NCBI RefSeq assembly: GCF_020360975.1
Contig: NW_025408679.1
Span: 1,302,001 to 1,366,000, forward strand
DNA from: Hirsutella rhossiliensis
Lineage: Eukaryota; Ascomycota; Sordariomycetes; Hypocreales; Ophiocordycipitaceae
Direction: 5' to 3'
Length of the DNA: 64,000 nucleotides
In this document: positions 26,258 through 38,694 of the stretch, in pieces
Layout: the number at the start of each line of letters is the position of its first letter
Position numbering within the stretch: the first letter of the stretch is position 1
Position numbers and translations under genes: made by a program
Notes under the pieces: model-generated
Database searches by the model: none
What the model was told of the DNA's origin: nothing
The model's input: only the letters and a program-made list of their open reading frames with translations

Positions 26258-26459
26258 TGTAGGAATGTATCTATCTAGTGGTGTGACCAACCATGGTTGG
26301 CACGTGACCCGTACGGTCACGTGTGCGGCTGAGGGCAGCGTGCCCCCTTTCTCCACGCTGGCCTCTGCCTCCTTAGATAGAGAATCAAGACGAATACAAC
26401 ATCACAGGTTAACCCTAGTACCGTCTCATTGCAGCAGCTGCCGCAGGTGCCTACCCACA
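26258..26459 (+). repeat. Copia 3' LTR (LTR-epsilon), 202 bp
   Basis: Identical by eye to 20488-20689 and followed directly by the ATTAT target duplication. Confidence 0.95.
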
Positions 26460-26464
26460 ATTAT

Positions 26465-26891
26465 GCCTTAAACGGGTTACCGGTTATCGTATAATCGGGA
26501 ATTAAAGGAATAGAGCTAGCTTAGAATACTAGCTAAGACCTGTTAAGAATACTAGCACGACTAACCTCCTTTAAACACGAATATTAGTAGAACTAAGATA
26601 CCTTTAGCTATACTCGAGGTATTACTAAATCCCTTAGTCTTAGGGCTATACGGTAGCCTAAATCCGGTTTTAAAAGGTTCTTCTATTTAGCTATAATTAT
26701 CTATATAAGGCAATATATCCGCTAGTAAATAGAGATAAAATCATTAGCTTTAATACCTCTTTTATATACTAATATACTACTAATAAATTCCGTTAAAAGT
26801 CCTACCTTATACTACTTCTTCCCCTTTATTACGTAGTCTTATATAATTCCTTAATTTCCTAAAATTCCGCTTTTACTTATATACCTTAAGA
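26465..26891 (+). repeat. LTR-beta solo LTR, second part
   Basis: Continues the repeat broken at 20487 and matches 14187-14613. It ends CCTTAAGA, immediately against the truncated TIR of the DNA transposon that follows. Confidence 0.85.
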
Positions 26892-27545
26892 ATATTTATA
26901 TTACTATCTATATATTCGCCTTATTTTTAAGATATATACTAACGCTAGCCCGCCCTACCTATTTATACCGCTCTCGCTTAGTAAGTGCCTATACCGCTTA
27001 AATACCTATACCCGCGCCTACGCCCGCTTATATATATATATATATAGAAGTAATAAAGGCTATATAATATATACCTCTTAATTTACTTAAGTAATATATT
27101 TCTAAGCCTTAAGCTTAAAGTTATAATAATCGGCCCGTTAATTAATCCGGCTCCTCCTTTAGCCCTTATAGCTATATAGGCGGCGGCGCCGCCGCCTTAA
27201 TTATATCTTAGTTAATAATCCCTTTAACGCTTAATAAAGCCGGCTACCCTAATAAAGCCGGCTGCTTTAACGAAGCCGGCGGCGCCCCCCTCCTACCGCG
27301 TCCTCCTCTTAATCCCCTTCCCCTTATATTTCCTCGAGCTAACGATCCTTATTTTAACCTTACGAGAGAGCGCGGGCTATAGCTAAGTTTATCGATCTCG
27401 TCCCGCCCCTAGCGCCTTTAAACGCTCGCGTTAAGCCGCCTTAAGCTAGCTTAACTTAAATTAGGAAGCTATAACGCCTATATAGCTATAACCGGCGGCT
27501 ATACCTCTAGTACTAGCTATAATACTATCTATAATACCGTCTATA

Positions 27546-28019
27546 TCTCGCGAGGAGAGATATAAGAAGTATATATAAAATATATAAAGGTAAAATTAGA
27601 AGTAAGGGGTTAGATAGGCAGGGTAAAGGGATTTAATTCTTATAGGAGCAGCAATAAAGGTAGGGGAGTAATCGTTATATTACCTTAATCCTCCTTCTTT
27701 CCTCTATCTAACGACCCTCTTTATACCCGGCTAGTATCTTAATTAATAAAGAAGATCCTACTTAAAGAAGCTACTAATATCCCTTTAACTACTAAGCTTC
27801 TTACCGGTTTTTCCCCTCCTTTCTAGCCGTTGCTGGTATATCTGTCTTATCTCTCGCTACCTTTATAGGAAGCTATCGCTCCTTATACCCCTACCCTCCT
27901 TTTATACCTCTTTTTAGCTCCTTCTTCCTTTTTCTATACCGGGTGTTTTTTAGCTTCCTTAGTCCCTCTTACTAAGGGATATCTCTAAGAACTACGAAAT
28001 TAGGCTACGCTTCGCGATA
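27546..28019 (-). repeat. LTR-alpha, left LTR of the minus-strand copia (its 3' LTR)
   Basis: Begins TCTCGCGAGGAGAG and ends CTTCGCGATA. It is a direct copy of 34999-35473, with differences mostly C/T and G/A. Confidence 0.85.
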
Positions 28020-31000
28020 TACCCCCTTAGCTATAGCCTGCCCTTATAGTAAGGGCATAGCTAATACTGGGCTAGTAAGCGTATAGAGGAGGTTCTTAGC
28101 TCTATACTTCTCCCTTTACTTAAGGAATATAGGGGCCCTTTCAGGTCCCTAGGCTCTTTTAGACCTACTTAAGGAATAGGGGCTTAAAGGAGGGAAAGTC
28201 TTAAAGAAAGGGGGCCTTCTTTAAAGGGAAAAACCTAATTAAAATAGGGGGCCCTCTAAAGGGAAAAACCTCTTCCTTCTTCTTTAGCTATAAACGTTAC
28301 CTTTTTATACGGGCTATTAGCTCCTCTTATAGACTCTTAAGGCGGGCTTCTAAGGATAGCTTTTCTAGAACGTTTTCTAGCCTAATTTGCTATAAAAAGA
28401 TAGCTAGCTTTTACTTTAGTAAGGGCTTCGTAAGACCGTTGGCTTTTATCGATACTATTAAAACCTAACGGACGGAAATAAGTCCCCTTTAAACCTCTTA
28501 GCGTAACTAATACTAGTAGATATTAATATACTATAGCTAGGTCGATAACTTACTATTTTCCGTAAGAATTCGTATAGTCTACGTATTATTATATTCTATA
28601 GCTAACGGGGTCGGGATTTATAGTTATAGAGATATTAATAGCCGGCTAAGGAAAATCGCTTCTTTTATCGCTTCTAAAAGAGCTAGTAGCTCTACCTTAG
28701 TACTAAAAGTCGTAACGGTAGCCTACTTCGAAGCTTTCTAAGCAATAGTTCCTTTAAAAAGGGATATAATATACCCTTATAAGCTCTTTCTATCTAAGGA
28801 ATTATCCGTAAAGAACGAATCGCTTAAATAAAGGAAGATTTTAGTAGCTTATTTCCTTCCCTGCCCTCTTAGGCATAGACTATATAATCTCGTTAAATAA
28901 AGATAAAGGATAGCTTTATCTACTACTTCTTAATGCCTAGGGCTAGGATTCTAGTTATACTTAGCTAGCTAGGAGACCGTAAAAGAGATATCCGGTTTAG
29001 TAGAAATAGCTAAAAAAAGCAAGGAGCCTACCTTCTATTAATATTAGTATTTCTCTTACTCCCTAGCTTAAAAGGACGGATTAGGTAAAAGCTCTTTGTC
29101 TAATATAGGCGTAGAGGGAAGCTTCTTATCGAGGGATTTAGGGAGGAATTTATAAGCGACCTTATCGATATAGGCGTCCTAGGTAAGCTAGATAGTCCGT
29201 TAGGACCATTTCTAAAGGATTCGTATCCCTAGGAACTACTTTAGCTCCCCTAGCCTAGTTATCTTATACCTTTATTATAGGCCTTATATAGCCTCCCTTA
29301 TAGTAGCTTCTTCCTCTTTCGGGTACGCTTAGATAATATCGTCGACGTAGAAGAAGACCGTGATTTTACCCTTCTATATTATATACGGTTCCTAAGGGAC
29401 TTTCGTAAAGCCTAGGGCTTCGAGGGAACCTATTAAATGCTATTGCTAAAGAAGGGGTAATCTTTATAGTCTATATAAAGCTTTCCTAAGCTATAGAACC
29501 TTTCCTAGCTATTAGAAGCTTAGTAAAAGGCGTATATAGATAACTTCTTCTTCTTCCTTAAGTAGATAGTTAATAAAGGCGTTACCTATATCTATCTAAT
29601 TAAGTTCGAGGTCGAATTCTACTACTATAGCTATAAGGGTCCGAAAAGACATCCCTACTAAGGTGGTTGCCTTAGTAGGTAGATCCCCTTTTTCCTATTA
29701 ATTCCTATAAATAACTAGCTAAGCTTTATACTTTTAAAGGAAGCTATATTTATTAGTCTTATAGATAAAGACCTACTTATAGCTAAGGACCTGTTTTTCT
29801 CTTGCCTTTTCCTTAAGGACCTCTTCGAAAGACCTTATTTCTTCGTATAAGGCTAGGTAGTCTTTCTAGGCCTAGAAAAACTAGTCTCTAAAGGGGTGTT
29901 TTTCTAGCTTCTTCTAGTTTACTAGTAGGTCCGGGAGGTCTCTTTTATATACCTTCCTTGCTAATATTAGCTTAAATAGCCGGCCTGCTATAAACGCTCT
30001 ATAGGAACCGTCTTTTATTAGCGTTAGATAGAAGTCGGAAAAACGATCGAAATAAGGGAGAAACTAGTCTTCTTTTATATCGGGCCCTATACCTTCCTTT
30101 GCTTCTCGAAGTAGGGATAAAAAGGCAGCCGGGTAATCCTTTAAGAGAGGTGCCTTTTCCTTTAAGAGAGGTGCCTTTCCTACCCCCTTAAGGGTCGAGA
30201 CGGGAAGACTAACTAAAAAAGCTGCTTCTAGATCTTCTTCTTACGTAGGAGGAGGCGTAGGTAGGTAGGCGTATTCTAGCTCTACCGCTTTCCTATAGTC
30301 TCCTTCTTCGTCTAGATTATCTAATCTAGCAGCTTCCTCTTCTTTTTCTTCGAAGTCGGCGTTATCCTTAACTACTTTAACGTCGGTTTCTTCTTCCGTT
30401 TCCTTGTCTAGGACCTCTTCTTAAGACTATTAGGAAGGGGGGATTTAAATCTTCTAAATTAGCTAACGTTAAGAGAGTAAGAGGGGCTATTAATCCCTCT
30501 TTTTATCGAAGAAGCTAGATTCGTCGAAAATTATATCCCTAGTCGAAATAACCTTCTATAAAAGAGGAATCTAGATCCGGAAGATATTCGTAGAATTATA
30601 ACTAACGAGGTACCTAATAAAGGCTCTTAGATTAAGCTTTCTTTTCTTCTTTATTTTTAGCTATATATCGGTAGTTATTACGTATGCCTTATAGCCGTAG
30701 GTACGAAGGTAAGCTAGCGAGGCCCTCTTCTTCGTAAAGAGCTCGAGGGGGGATTTCTAGTCTATTCCTTAGTTTAGTCCCCTAGGGTCCTTAGGGTCCC
30801 TTAGGGTCCGGTTCCGAAGGTAATAGGCGGTCTTAACGACTAGCCTTTAAAGGTTATATAGAAGCCTTATAGTAAGTCTTATCGTACGGGCCCTTTCTAT
30901 TATAGCACCCCCTAATCTTTCTACCCCTCCGTTCTAGGCCTAGGTATTTAGTGCTAACGGGAGGGGTAAAATGCCCCTTTTTCGAAGCTAATTTAAGATA

Positions 31001-32699
31001 TCCTTTATAAATAGCTCTCTATTAGACCGTATCTTCTTTACCTCGTAGCTAAAGTAGGATTTTATCTAGTTAACGAAGTCCTAGAGGGCAAACTAGTTAT
31101 ACTTACTTAGGTAGGTCTATAAGAAATAGGGGAAAACTATCCTTAAAAAAGCGTCTATAAAGAATATTACCCTAACAAAGCTTTCTTAATCCTTAGAGAC
31201 GTCGGTCTAATCGACCTAAATTTCCTTATATAGCTAGTCCGGCTATATTAGGGTCCGTCTAGAAATTCGTCTCCTAGTCTTTCCTTAGCCGTAGTATTCG
31301 TATTCGACGGTCTTTAGGCCCCTTATTCGTACGCCTTATTATTAACCTAGCTTATATAAAGCTAGGGCGCCTAGGTAACTAAGTCGTGCGTGCTAAAGAA
31401 GACCGTCTCCTTAGGCTACTAAAAGAGGGTCCTTAGATCCTACCCTCCTAGTAGGGAAAGCTAACTTCTTAAGTAGTTCCTTCCTAAGGATAGGTCGGAA
31501 TTCAAGAATAAATTAACCGAATTTTTCCTCGATAAGCCTAATAGTTTAATTCTTCTAGACTAGCCTTATAGGCTTAGACGTTATATCCTAAAAGATTCCT
31601 TCCTCTCGAAGAAAGTAGAAGGAAATTAGGCTCGTTAAAAATCAAGGGTAAAAAGCTACCCTTTTTCTTTAAAGAATTTATATAGATCTATTAGGTAATT
31701 TTATTATAAAATTCACCCTTCCGTATCCCTCTATCTATATAGTTAATTCCCTAGTAATAAGATATTCCCTTTATACCTTCTTAAAGGACCGGAATCGTAA
31801 GAGTATATTATAGATATCGAGGGAAGTACTAAAGTTAAGGATAGCTGATTTTCGTAGGGGATAATTAGAGGGCTCTAACGGTTAGTTTTAGCCTTATTAA
31901 TCCGTAGGGAAGATAAAGGCCGGATTTACTATACTAACGATTTTTCCTCGAATTTACGGCTCGAATAAGGGCAGCGGCGTTAGTTACTATTTCTTAGTAA
32001 CCTAAATCTCGTTTATTTTCTTCTATAATAAGGGGTCCTCCTTAAGAGACTATTATACTGTTTCTTATAGCCTCTTTAAAGGGTTAACTCCTTTTAGTCG
32101 GTTTTCCTCGAAGACCTGCTAGCAGTCTTCTAGCTAATAGGGCTTTTTGCATACTTAGTAGGTAGGTCGATTCCTCCTTATACGTTATTTCTTCGAGGAA
32201 TCCTCGTCCCGGTCCGGAAGGTCTGCTTAAAAACCCCCCCTTTTTACCCCTTATTACTAATTTTAACGAAGAGGTTCGATTTTAACTAGTTCCCTGATTT
32301 TTCGACTAACGGACTAAAAGGTCTATTAGGGGACTAGTCGGGCCGGTCTAACTAACGGGACCGGGGCCGGGCCCGGAGTAAGATACGGAGCCGGGAACGG
32401 GCCTAGGGCCGCAGCTGTAGTTAACGACGGCGTTAAGGCTCTCGAGGGAGGAGGAGCTAAAGGAGTAACAGCCGTAGCAGCAGCAGCGGGGGCCGTAGTA
32501 ACAGGGGCTATAGCAGCTATAGGTCGAGCCGTCTAGGTCGAGTGCTAGCTATAAAGGAATAAGACTGCTTACTATTATACTCTAGTAGCTTCTTTGTCTA
32601 GTTCCCGGCTAGCTTCTTAAAAGATAGTCGAGTAACCGTTACTAATAGGCTTTATTAGTAGAGATATATCCTATAGCTACTAGCCGGAAAGAGCTTCTA

Positions 32700-34553
32700 A
32701 GTTAGCCTACCTAAAGTCCGGCATACCCTAATACTAGCACTCTCTATAATACTATCGCGTCGTTAAATATATTATATTGCAACCGCGTTTTCTCGTATAT
32801 CTCTTGCCCTATAATTATAAAATAAATACTATTTATATTAGCGATACCTCGGCTTTCTAAGTATACCGAAAACCAGCTCTAAGAAGCACTCGAAGCTATT
32901 AAAAACGGGATACCTTAGCTTTATACTAGTCGAAAGTAAGGTATTCTAAGAGGGACCCTCTATATACGTCTTAAAGGGGCTCTGCCTATTAAGGAGGCAA
33001 AAGAGGCATATTAGAGGCTTAGCCGAGAGCAGGAAAAACACCTTACCGACTAGGTTCTTACCTAGGCCGCCCTTAGGCTGCCTCTAACGTATTATTAGGT
33101 TAAAGAATTTACCGGCTATATCGTTAAGGCCGGCGGCGATACCCGTCCGCTTAGAAAGTAGTAGATTTCGGGCTTTTTAGCCCGGAACCTAGAGATTAGT
33201 ACTATTAAAGGTAGATCTCTCGATTCTACTCGTATTAACGGCGCCTCTATAGCCCGTATCGAGGAATAGTTCTAATTACTTAAGCTACCGGCTATATAGG
33301 CAATCCTACCGGAGTCCCGCTTTAATATAGACGAAATAGGCATCCTCGAGGGCCTCGGCTCTAATAGTCTAGTACTAGGGAGCTTAGAGAAGCGAGAGAC
33401 TCTTAAAAAGCGGCTAGGATCGCGTTATTAAACTATAATAGTCGAATGCGTCTCTACTATAAGCTAGGCCTTAACTCCCCTTATAATTTTTAAGGGTTAA
33501 GACCTTTAATACTAATAGTTCCCTAACGAACTTAATTTTCTATAAGATTAAGACTTTATTGCCTCCCTAAAGGGCTAGATAAGTAATACTATCGCTATTT
33601 AGTAGCTAAAGTAGGTTTTTATCCCTTAAATAAGGCACTATAAGTAGGGCAATACTCTTCTTATTATTAACGGCTATAGGAGTTATTAGACTAATGATTT
33701 TATATATAAATGCTTCTAGAATAGTATATATCTCCTTTTCCTACTATTATACTCCTTATATATCCTCTAACTACTTAATATCTCGGTTTTCTCGCCTATT
33801 AAGGCCGTATACCGACGTTAACTTAAGAAAATCGTATCTTTCGATAATATAGCGCTAATTAGTAAGGCTACCTTCCTTTATATCTACTACGAAGCCCGGT
33901 AGGCTAGCCTAACCGAAAAGAATATTAAGGGAGGTTAGCGCGGGTCTAGTTTATGGCTAATTAATATAGTAAAGCCCTTATTAAGCCGCTTCGTCTTACC
34001 GTAGCCGTTAACGCCGTTAACGCTATTAAAAAGGAAGAATATTAGCTCCCTAGCTAATAACGATGCCCTTAAAACGCCTAAACGATTATAAGAAGTTCGC
34101 CGCCTCGTTATAGGGCTAGAAAATCGCGGTTAAGTTAACCGTATAATCCGACTACTCTTTAGTAAAGTTAGCCGCGCCCTTAACAATTAAAATTAGCAGC
34201 TTATAGCTGCCTAGCTTCGAATATAATAGCTTAAGTATTAATTGCATCGTCTACGGCCTCGAAAATAGAAAAAGGTTCTATAGGATCCTAATAGCCGGTT
34301 TATACGGATTAATTAAGTTATTAAGATAAGGCAGCGGCTCGAGCGTATCCTCGAGCCGGCTGCTATTGCCGTAGCTAATTAAGACGTAGATTTTAAAGCT
34401 CTATATAGTAGCTAGCAGCTTAAATAGCTAGAAAACACTATAATTAACTATCGTAACGTTAAAATACGGCTTTAATTACTATTAAAATATGCCTGCCTTA
34501 GTATTATAGAGAGTGCCGGTATTAGGGTATGCCGGACTTTAGGTAGGCTGACT
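32700..34553 (+). mobile_element. Fot1/Pogo (Tc1-mariner) element 1, RIP-degraded
   Basis: 1,854 bp with 53-bp terminal inverted repeats (32700-32752 and 34501-34553; three mismatches, all RIP-type transitions), termini AGTYAGCC, and a TA duplication at 32698-32699 and 34554-34555. The plus-strand transposase relic has an N-terminal Psq/CENP-B helix-turn-helix region (about 32850-33250) and a DDE_1 domain. The DDE_1 motif NIDEIGILEGL lies near 33320-33355, followed by the GLVLGS and GSRY region. TAG/TAA and missense changes are frequent. It splits the gag of the minus-strand copia, so it is the youngest layer of that nest. Confidence 0.9.
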
Positions 34554-34998
34554 TATAAGGAAGTATTAGTTAGCTTCCTCGAGGATTTCTTCCTACTTAG
34601 CTAGCTACGAAGAAGCTAGTAGGTTCCTAGTAGAAAAGGCTCCTAGGTATGCCGTATAGGTCTTCCTAATACGGTTAGTTATATAGCCCTTCGAGGGAGC
34701 TATCGAGGTCTCGAGCTTTAAAAGCCACTACCTAGGAGTCTCTTCCTCTCGAAGAGAGATTAGCTTTACGGCACTAACGGATTCCGTTATCGCTATACGA
34801 GCAGCCGTTAGTAGCTTCGTTTCGTAGAGGTATTCCTTTCGGTGACTCTCGTAGTCGCCTAAGGCAGCAGAAAAAGCTCTCTATTATATAGAGGTTAGTT
34901 TAGTAAGAGGGGTAAAAGGGAGCTACGAGGGATATAAGAAGGGTGCCTTTTATAGTAGCTAGAAGGTATAGGAATACTATTCCTCCCGGGCTTATAAC

Positions 34999-35473
34999 TC
35001 TCGCGAGGAGAGATACGAGAAGTGTATATAAAATGCACGAAGGTAAAATTAGAAGTAAGGGGTTAGATAGGCAGGGCAGAGGGATTTGATTCTTGTAGGA
35101 GCAGCAATAAAGGCAAGGGAGTAATCGTTGTATTGCCTTAATCCTCCTTCTTTCCTCTATCTAACGCCCCTCTTTATACCCGTCTAGCATCTTAATTAAT
35201 AAAGAAGATCCTACTTAAAGAAGCTACTAATGTCCCTTTAACTACCGAGCTTTTTGCCGGTTTTTCCCCTCCTTTCTAGCCGTTGCCGGCATATCCGTCT
35301 TATCTCTCGCTACCTCTATAGGAAGCTATCGCCACTTATGCCCCTACCCTCCTTTCTGCACCTCTTTTTAGCTCCTTCTTCCTTTTTTTATACCGGGTGT
35401 TTTTTAGCTTCCTTAGTCCCTCTTGCTAAGGGATATCTCCGAGAACTACGAAATCAGGCCACGCTTCGCGATA
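34999..35473 (-). repeat. LTR-alpha, right LTR of the minus-strand copia (its 5' LTR)
   Basis: About 475 bp, a direct copy of 27546-28019. It keeps more CpA/TpG than the left copy. A short open frame inside it (35254-35493) is accidental. Confidence 0.85.
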
Positions 35474-37035
35474 TTATAATACCCTCGCTATAAGGGAACT
35501 TAGTATATATAGCTTATTATTATAGGGCCGGCCGCGTATAATAGTATTAACGTTAGGATTATAGATTTATAGTAATAGCTTCTTAAGGTCTTAATAGTTA
35601 TAATTAATATTAAAATTTTATAAAAATAGAGGGTGCTTTACTAACGGCTTCTTAAGCTATTATTATAGAGAATATTACGCTTCTTAAGCATTAAACTAGC
35701 TTAGAGGCGTTAAAGGATTATATATATATAAAGGAGCCTAAATTTATATTTAAATCGCCCGCTATAAGGTCGTAATAGCTATAGCTTTAACTTTTAAAAG
35801 GATATCTTTATTAATAGGGGTTTTAAGACTATTAAGATCTACTAGGTCTTTCTAGCATAACTATATTTAAGCCTAAATATTACTATTAGCGTAATATATA
35901 TAGAGTTATTATTATAAATAAGGAAAAATATAAAGAAGGGCGTTTTTAAGGGCAGCTTCTTTATCTATAATAACTATAGAGGGCTCTAGTACCTTAACTT
36001 ATATATAAAGAGTATTAAGGGACTTATATAGCTACTAGTATCCCTCTTCTTTCTTTAAGTTAATAAGGCTAAAGGCAAAGTTAGCTAAGGACTTTTAGTT
36101 AATAACTCTTAAGCTAGTAGCGCTTTATATTAAGAAAGGTTCTACTTAAGAGCTTACTAAGTATTAGTCCGCCGGCGATAAATATTATATATAGAGAGAT
36201 TAAGGGATGCCTATAATTATAGCGATCCTTAGTAACGCGAAAATCCTACTTTTAAGCTTCCCGCTTACTTTCCTTATTACCTTCCTTATTATATAAGGCT
36301 ATTATAAGGAGGTAAAAAGGATAGTCGAGCTTTTAAGTAAAAGATTTATATAGCTTAGTACTTATAAAAGCTCGTTAAGGGCTATAATTATATATAAAGA
36401 GGACTTAAGTTATAAAAGAGACCCTATTAATATCTCGCTTACTAGTACTTAACCTTTTAATAATAGCGGTACTCCTCTTATAAAGGAAGCCTTAGATAAA
36501 GTTATATACCTCGTCGTAGGATTTAAAGCCTAGAGAAGGCGGTAAGGGCGGTATTATATCCCTACGTTCTTCGTAGGTATCGTAGGCATTATATAAATCG
36601 CCTTAAGGCGGCGTAAGGGCATCGAGGAGAGCGAGAAGAGGATCTATCGCAGCGCTAGTAATAGCTTTAAATTTAGTATATATATATAGGTTATATATAT
36701 ATAGGTTATAAATACGGGTTATATATATATACGGGCGGGCGTAGGCGCGGGTGCGGGCATTTAGGCGGTATAGGTACTTACTAGGCGCGCGCGGTATAAA
36801 TAGGCGGGGCGGGCTAGCGTTAGTACGTATCTTAAAAATAGGGCGAATATACGGATAGCAATACGTATATATATAGTTAGCAATACTCTAATATAATAGT
36901 TATAGATAACTACTTAGCCTACGGACTCTTAGCCTTCGGCTGATCTTACCACCTGCACCACCGCCCCAACGTGCAAGAGATAACGTAGTAATTGAATCAA
37001 CAGCTTTATTCTTTATATCAAAGTCGCCCGCTAGA

Positions 37036-37980
37036 TCAACTGATTCCCGCAGCCTTCATTCTCTTAAAGCAGTTTCTATAAGCCTCGTGAACCTCGGGCA
37101 CGCTATACCCATACTCCTTCAGCTTGTTTTCCAGTTTCTTTGAATCTAGCTTACAGTTGCTGCGGCCGGCCTTAATGATCTTAGCCTGCTCAGCCAGTGA
37201 AAAGTTTTTCCAAGCAAACTGTGTTCGGACAATCTCTTTAAAGAGGCCTAGCACCTCATTGTGGGAGATGGCACCAGGGTTGGTAAAGTTGTAAACTCCT
37301 GTCTCGCCATGCTCGGCCAGCAGAATAGACGCTGGCAAAAGGTCAAAGAGGAGGGTGTTCGAATTTGGGATATCGACGACCCGCTCGTAGCTCGAGATCT
37401 TGGTGACAAAGTTACGTGGGTGAAGGTCATCGCTCACGGGCATGCGAAGGCGAAGAATTAGGCAGTTGTCATAACTTTTTAGAATCTGTTGCGTCTGTAT
37501 TTAGCCAAGATCTGTTCGTCTCTATGAAGGAAGCATGGGGCTTACAGGTTCAACGTGACCCTTTGTCAACGAGTAGAAGCTGTCCTTGAAGTTGGGGGCA
37601 TCTTCCTCCGTAAAGCCCGGGCCTCCCATGGGGTGGGCCTCGTCATACTGGTAGATGCACCCAGTGGCAAAGACGGTACAGTGAATGCTCATCTGGAAAC
37701 ACATGTCCGCCAACGTCAGTGTCCCGATAGCATTCGAACGCACCGTCTGCGCCTTGTTATCCTCGCACCAGTCAACATTGGGCCGGCCGGTGCAACCGGC
37801 ACAGTTCAAGACATGTGTCGGCTGGACTCTCTTCAGCTCCTCAGCGACCTTGATGGAGTCCTCCATGCGAATGGTGGTGGTGTGAACCTCCTTGCCCTGC
37901 TTCTCAAGGAGGTCCTTCAACTGACCGGCTATCCAGCCATTGCCACCCCAAATGAGAAAGCGGGTCGGTGTGACAGGCAT
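37036..37980 (-). CDS. UDP-4-keto-6-deoxyglucose 3,5-epimerase/4-reductase (UDP-rhamnose synthesis)
   Basis: Exons 37980-37546 and 37485-37036, with a 60-nt intron (37486-37545, GTAAGC...CAACAG). The product is 294 aa and ends at the TGA before 37036. Start ATG 37980; the TTG codon upstream is not a plausible fungal start. It is an NAD(P)-dependent bifunctional enzyme of the plant NRS/ER (UER1) type, which turns UDP-4-keto-6-deoxyglucose into UDP-L-rhamnose, probably in the cytosol. Seen: Rossmann motif WGGNGWIAG (residues 11-19), TGRPNVDWCE (64-73), ATGCIY (105-110), YSLTK catalytic Tyr/Lys pair (136-140), NFTNPGAISHNE (211-222). Length matches the plant enzyme. The next gene upstream on the same strand makes its substrate. 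All key residues are present. Confidence 0.93.
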
Positions 37981-38694
37981 TGTGGGCTGAGGCAAAGCGG
38001 AAGAGATGCGTGGTGAAGGGAGTGTAGAGCGCCGGTAGACCAGGGATCACGGCGGCAGAGTTTTAAATACTGAATATGGAGCAACACTGACTGACTCGAC
38101 CCAGCCGGTCGGTAAGATACTGCCGAAAAGTCCACCTGCTTCGATCTAAGCGCCAAGCCCTGTGCCTGTGTCCTCCCCACTGTAAAGGCGGCCTGAATCA
38201 GGTTTCGCCGACTAAGGGCGGGCCGAGAAGGGGTGGAGGTCCAAGGGGGGGTCTGGGATTATTCGGCGTGGATGCGACGGCGTCTGATTCAGTGTCTCGG
38301 CTAAAGCTATTCTGTACTGTTCCTGAGAAGCCCGGATGCCCCTGGCGCTCGTACATCTCGGTTCGTTTCATACTACGAGTCATATGCTTCGCTTGTTGGG
38401 ACGGGATACGCTCGGATTGGATGAACGCATAGCCCAGGTCCAGCCATGTCAGCTAATCCGCGTTACTATGGCCCAAGACGGCCAGCTTGCTAGGAGTCCA
38501 GTCAGAATGCACTGGGATTTCTGAATATATTCCGAGAGACACATCTATGCGGAATATGATTATACTATATAACACTGAAACACCCCGTGAAATCAAGGTT
38601 CCGATCTAAGATGGTCTAAGCATAGAGTAAGGGAAAATAGCAAAGTTCTGTGTCCCCCATTCCCTTGAAACGCTCCGGTCCCAAGCACAACTCC
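37981..38694. other. Intergenic region between the two UDP-rhamnose genes
   Basis: 714 bp, GC-normal, with no coding signal I trust. It holds the promoter of the epimerase/reductase and the 3' end of the dehydratase gene. Both genes face the same way, so each probably has its own promoter. Confidence 0.5.

Larger units (their letters stand above)
20488..26459 (+). mobile_element. Young Ty1/copia element, identical 202-bp LTRs, ATTAT duplication
   Basis: A complete copia element of 5,972 bp. Its two LTRs (20488-20689 and 26258-26459) are identical by eye and run TGTAGG...CCCACA. The 5-bp target duplication ATTAT is intact (20483-20487 and 26460-26464). It lies inside an LTR-beta copy. Base composition is ordinary and CpA/TpG are abundant, so RIP has not touched it although both flanks are saturated. 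Gag, a zinc knuckle, protease, integrase, RT and RNase H are all recognisable. The frames are nevertheless broken by several single-base shifts. A purine tract AAAAGAAGAG lies at 26241-26250, just before the 3' LTR. Confidence 0.95.
27546..35473 (-). mobile_element. Ty1/copia element, minus strand, RIP-degraded
   Basis: Direct LTRs of about 475 bp (27546-28019 and 34999-35473) bound a minus-strand copia. Reading the minus strand, gag lies at about 34998-34556 and 32698-32100, split by a Pogo insertion. Integrase lies around 31500-30500. RT follows, with active-site box FFYVDDII near 29335-29362. The RNase H/pol end lies near 28390-28460 (GLTKALLK-type motif). Flanking bases CTATA and TTATA would be a 5-bp duplication changed by one RIP transition. 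RIP stops are plentiful. The right LTR is less mutated than the left. Confidence 0.85.
26892..36888. mobile_element. Long-TIR DNA transposon copy A (Mutator-like?), with nested insertions
   Basis: The left arm 26892-27545 and right arm 35474-36888 match the element at 43752-51595. The outer ends are inverted: GATATATACTAACGCTAGCCC near 26922 corresponds to the complement of GGGCTAGCGTTAGTACGTATC near 36811. The left TIR has lost about 30 bp at the LTR-beta junction. The copia element 27546-35473 is inserted inside. Without insertions it is about 2.07 kb. The right arm holds about 0.9 kb (roughly 35680-36560) that copy B lacks. That stretch could be transposase relic, but I recognise no motif. 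Superfamily is uncertain; TIR length and copy B's 8-bp duplication suggest Mutator-like. Confidence 0.65.

Noticed and set aside
35254..35493. 79-codon open frame
   Set aside because: Falls wholly in the copia LTR-alpha and its edge; no conservation in the other LTR copies.
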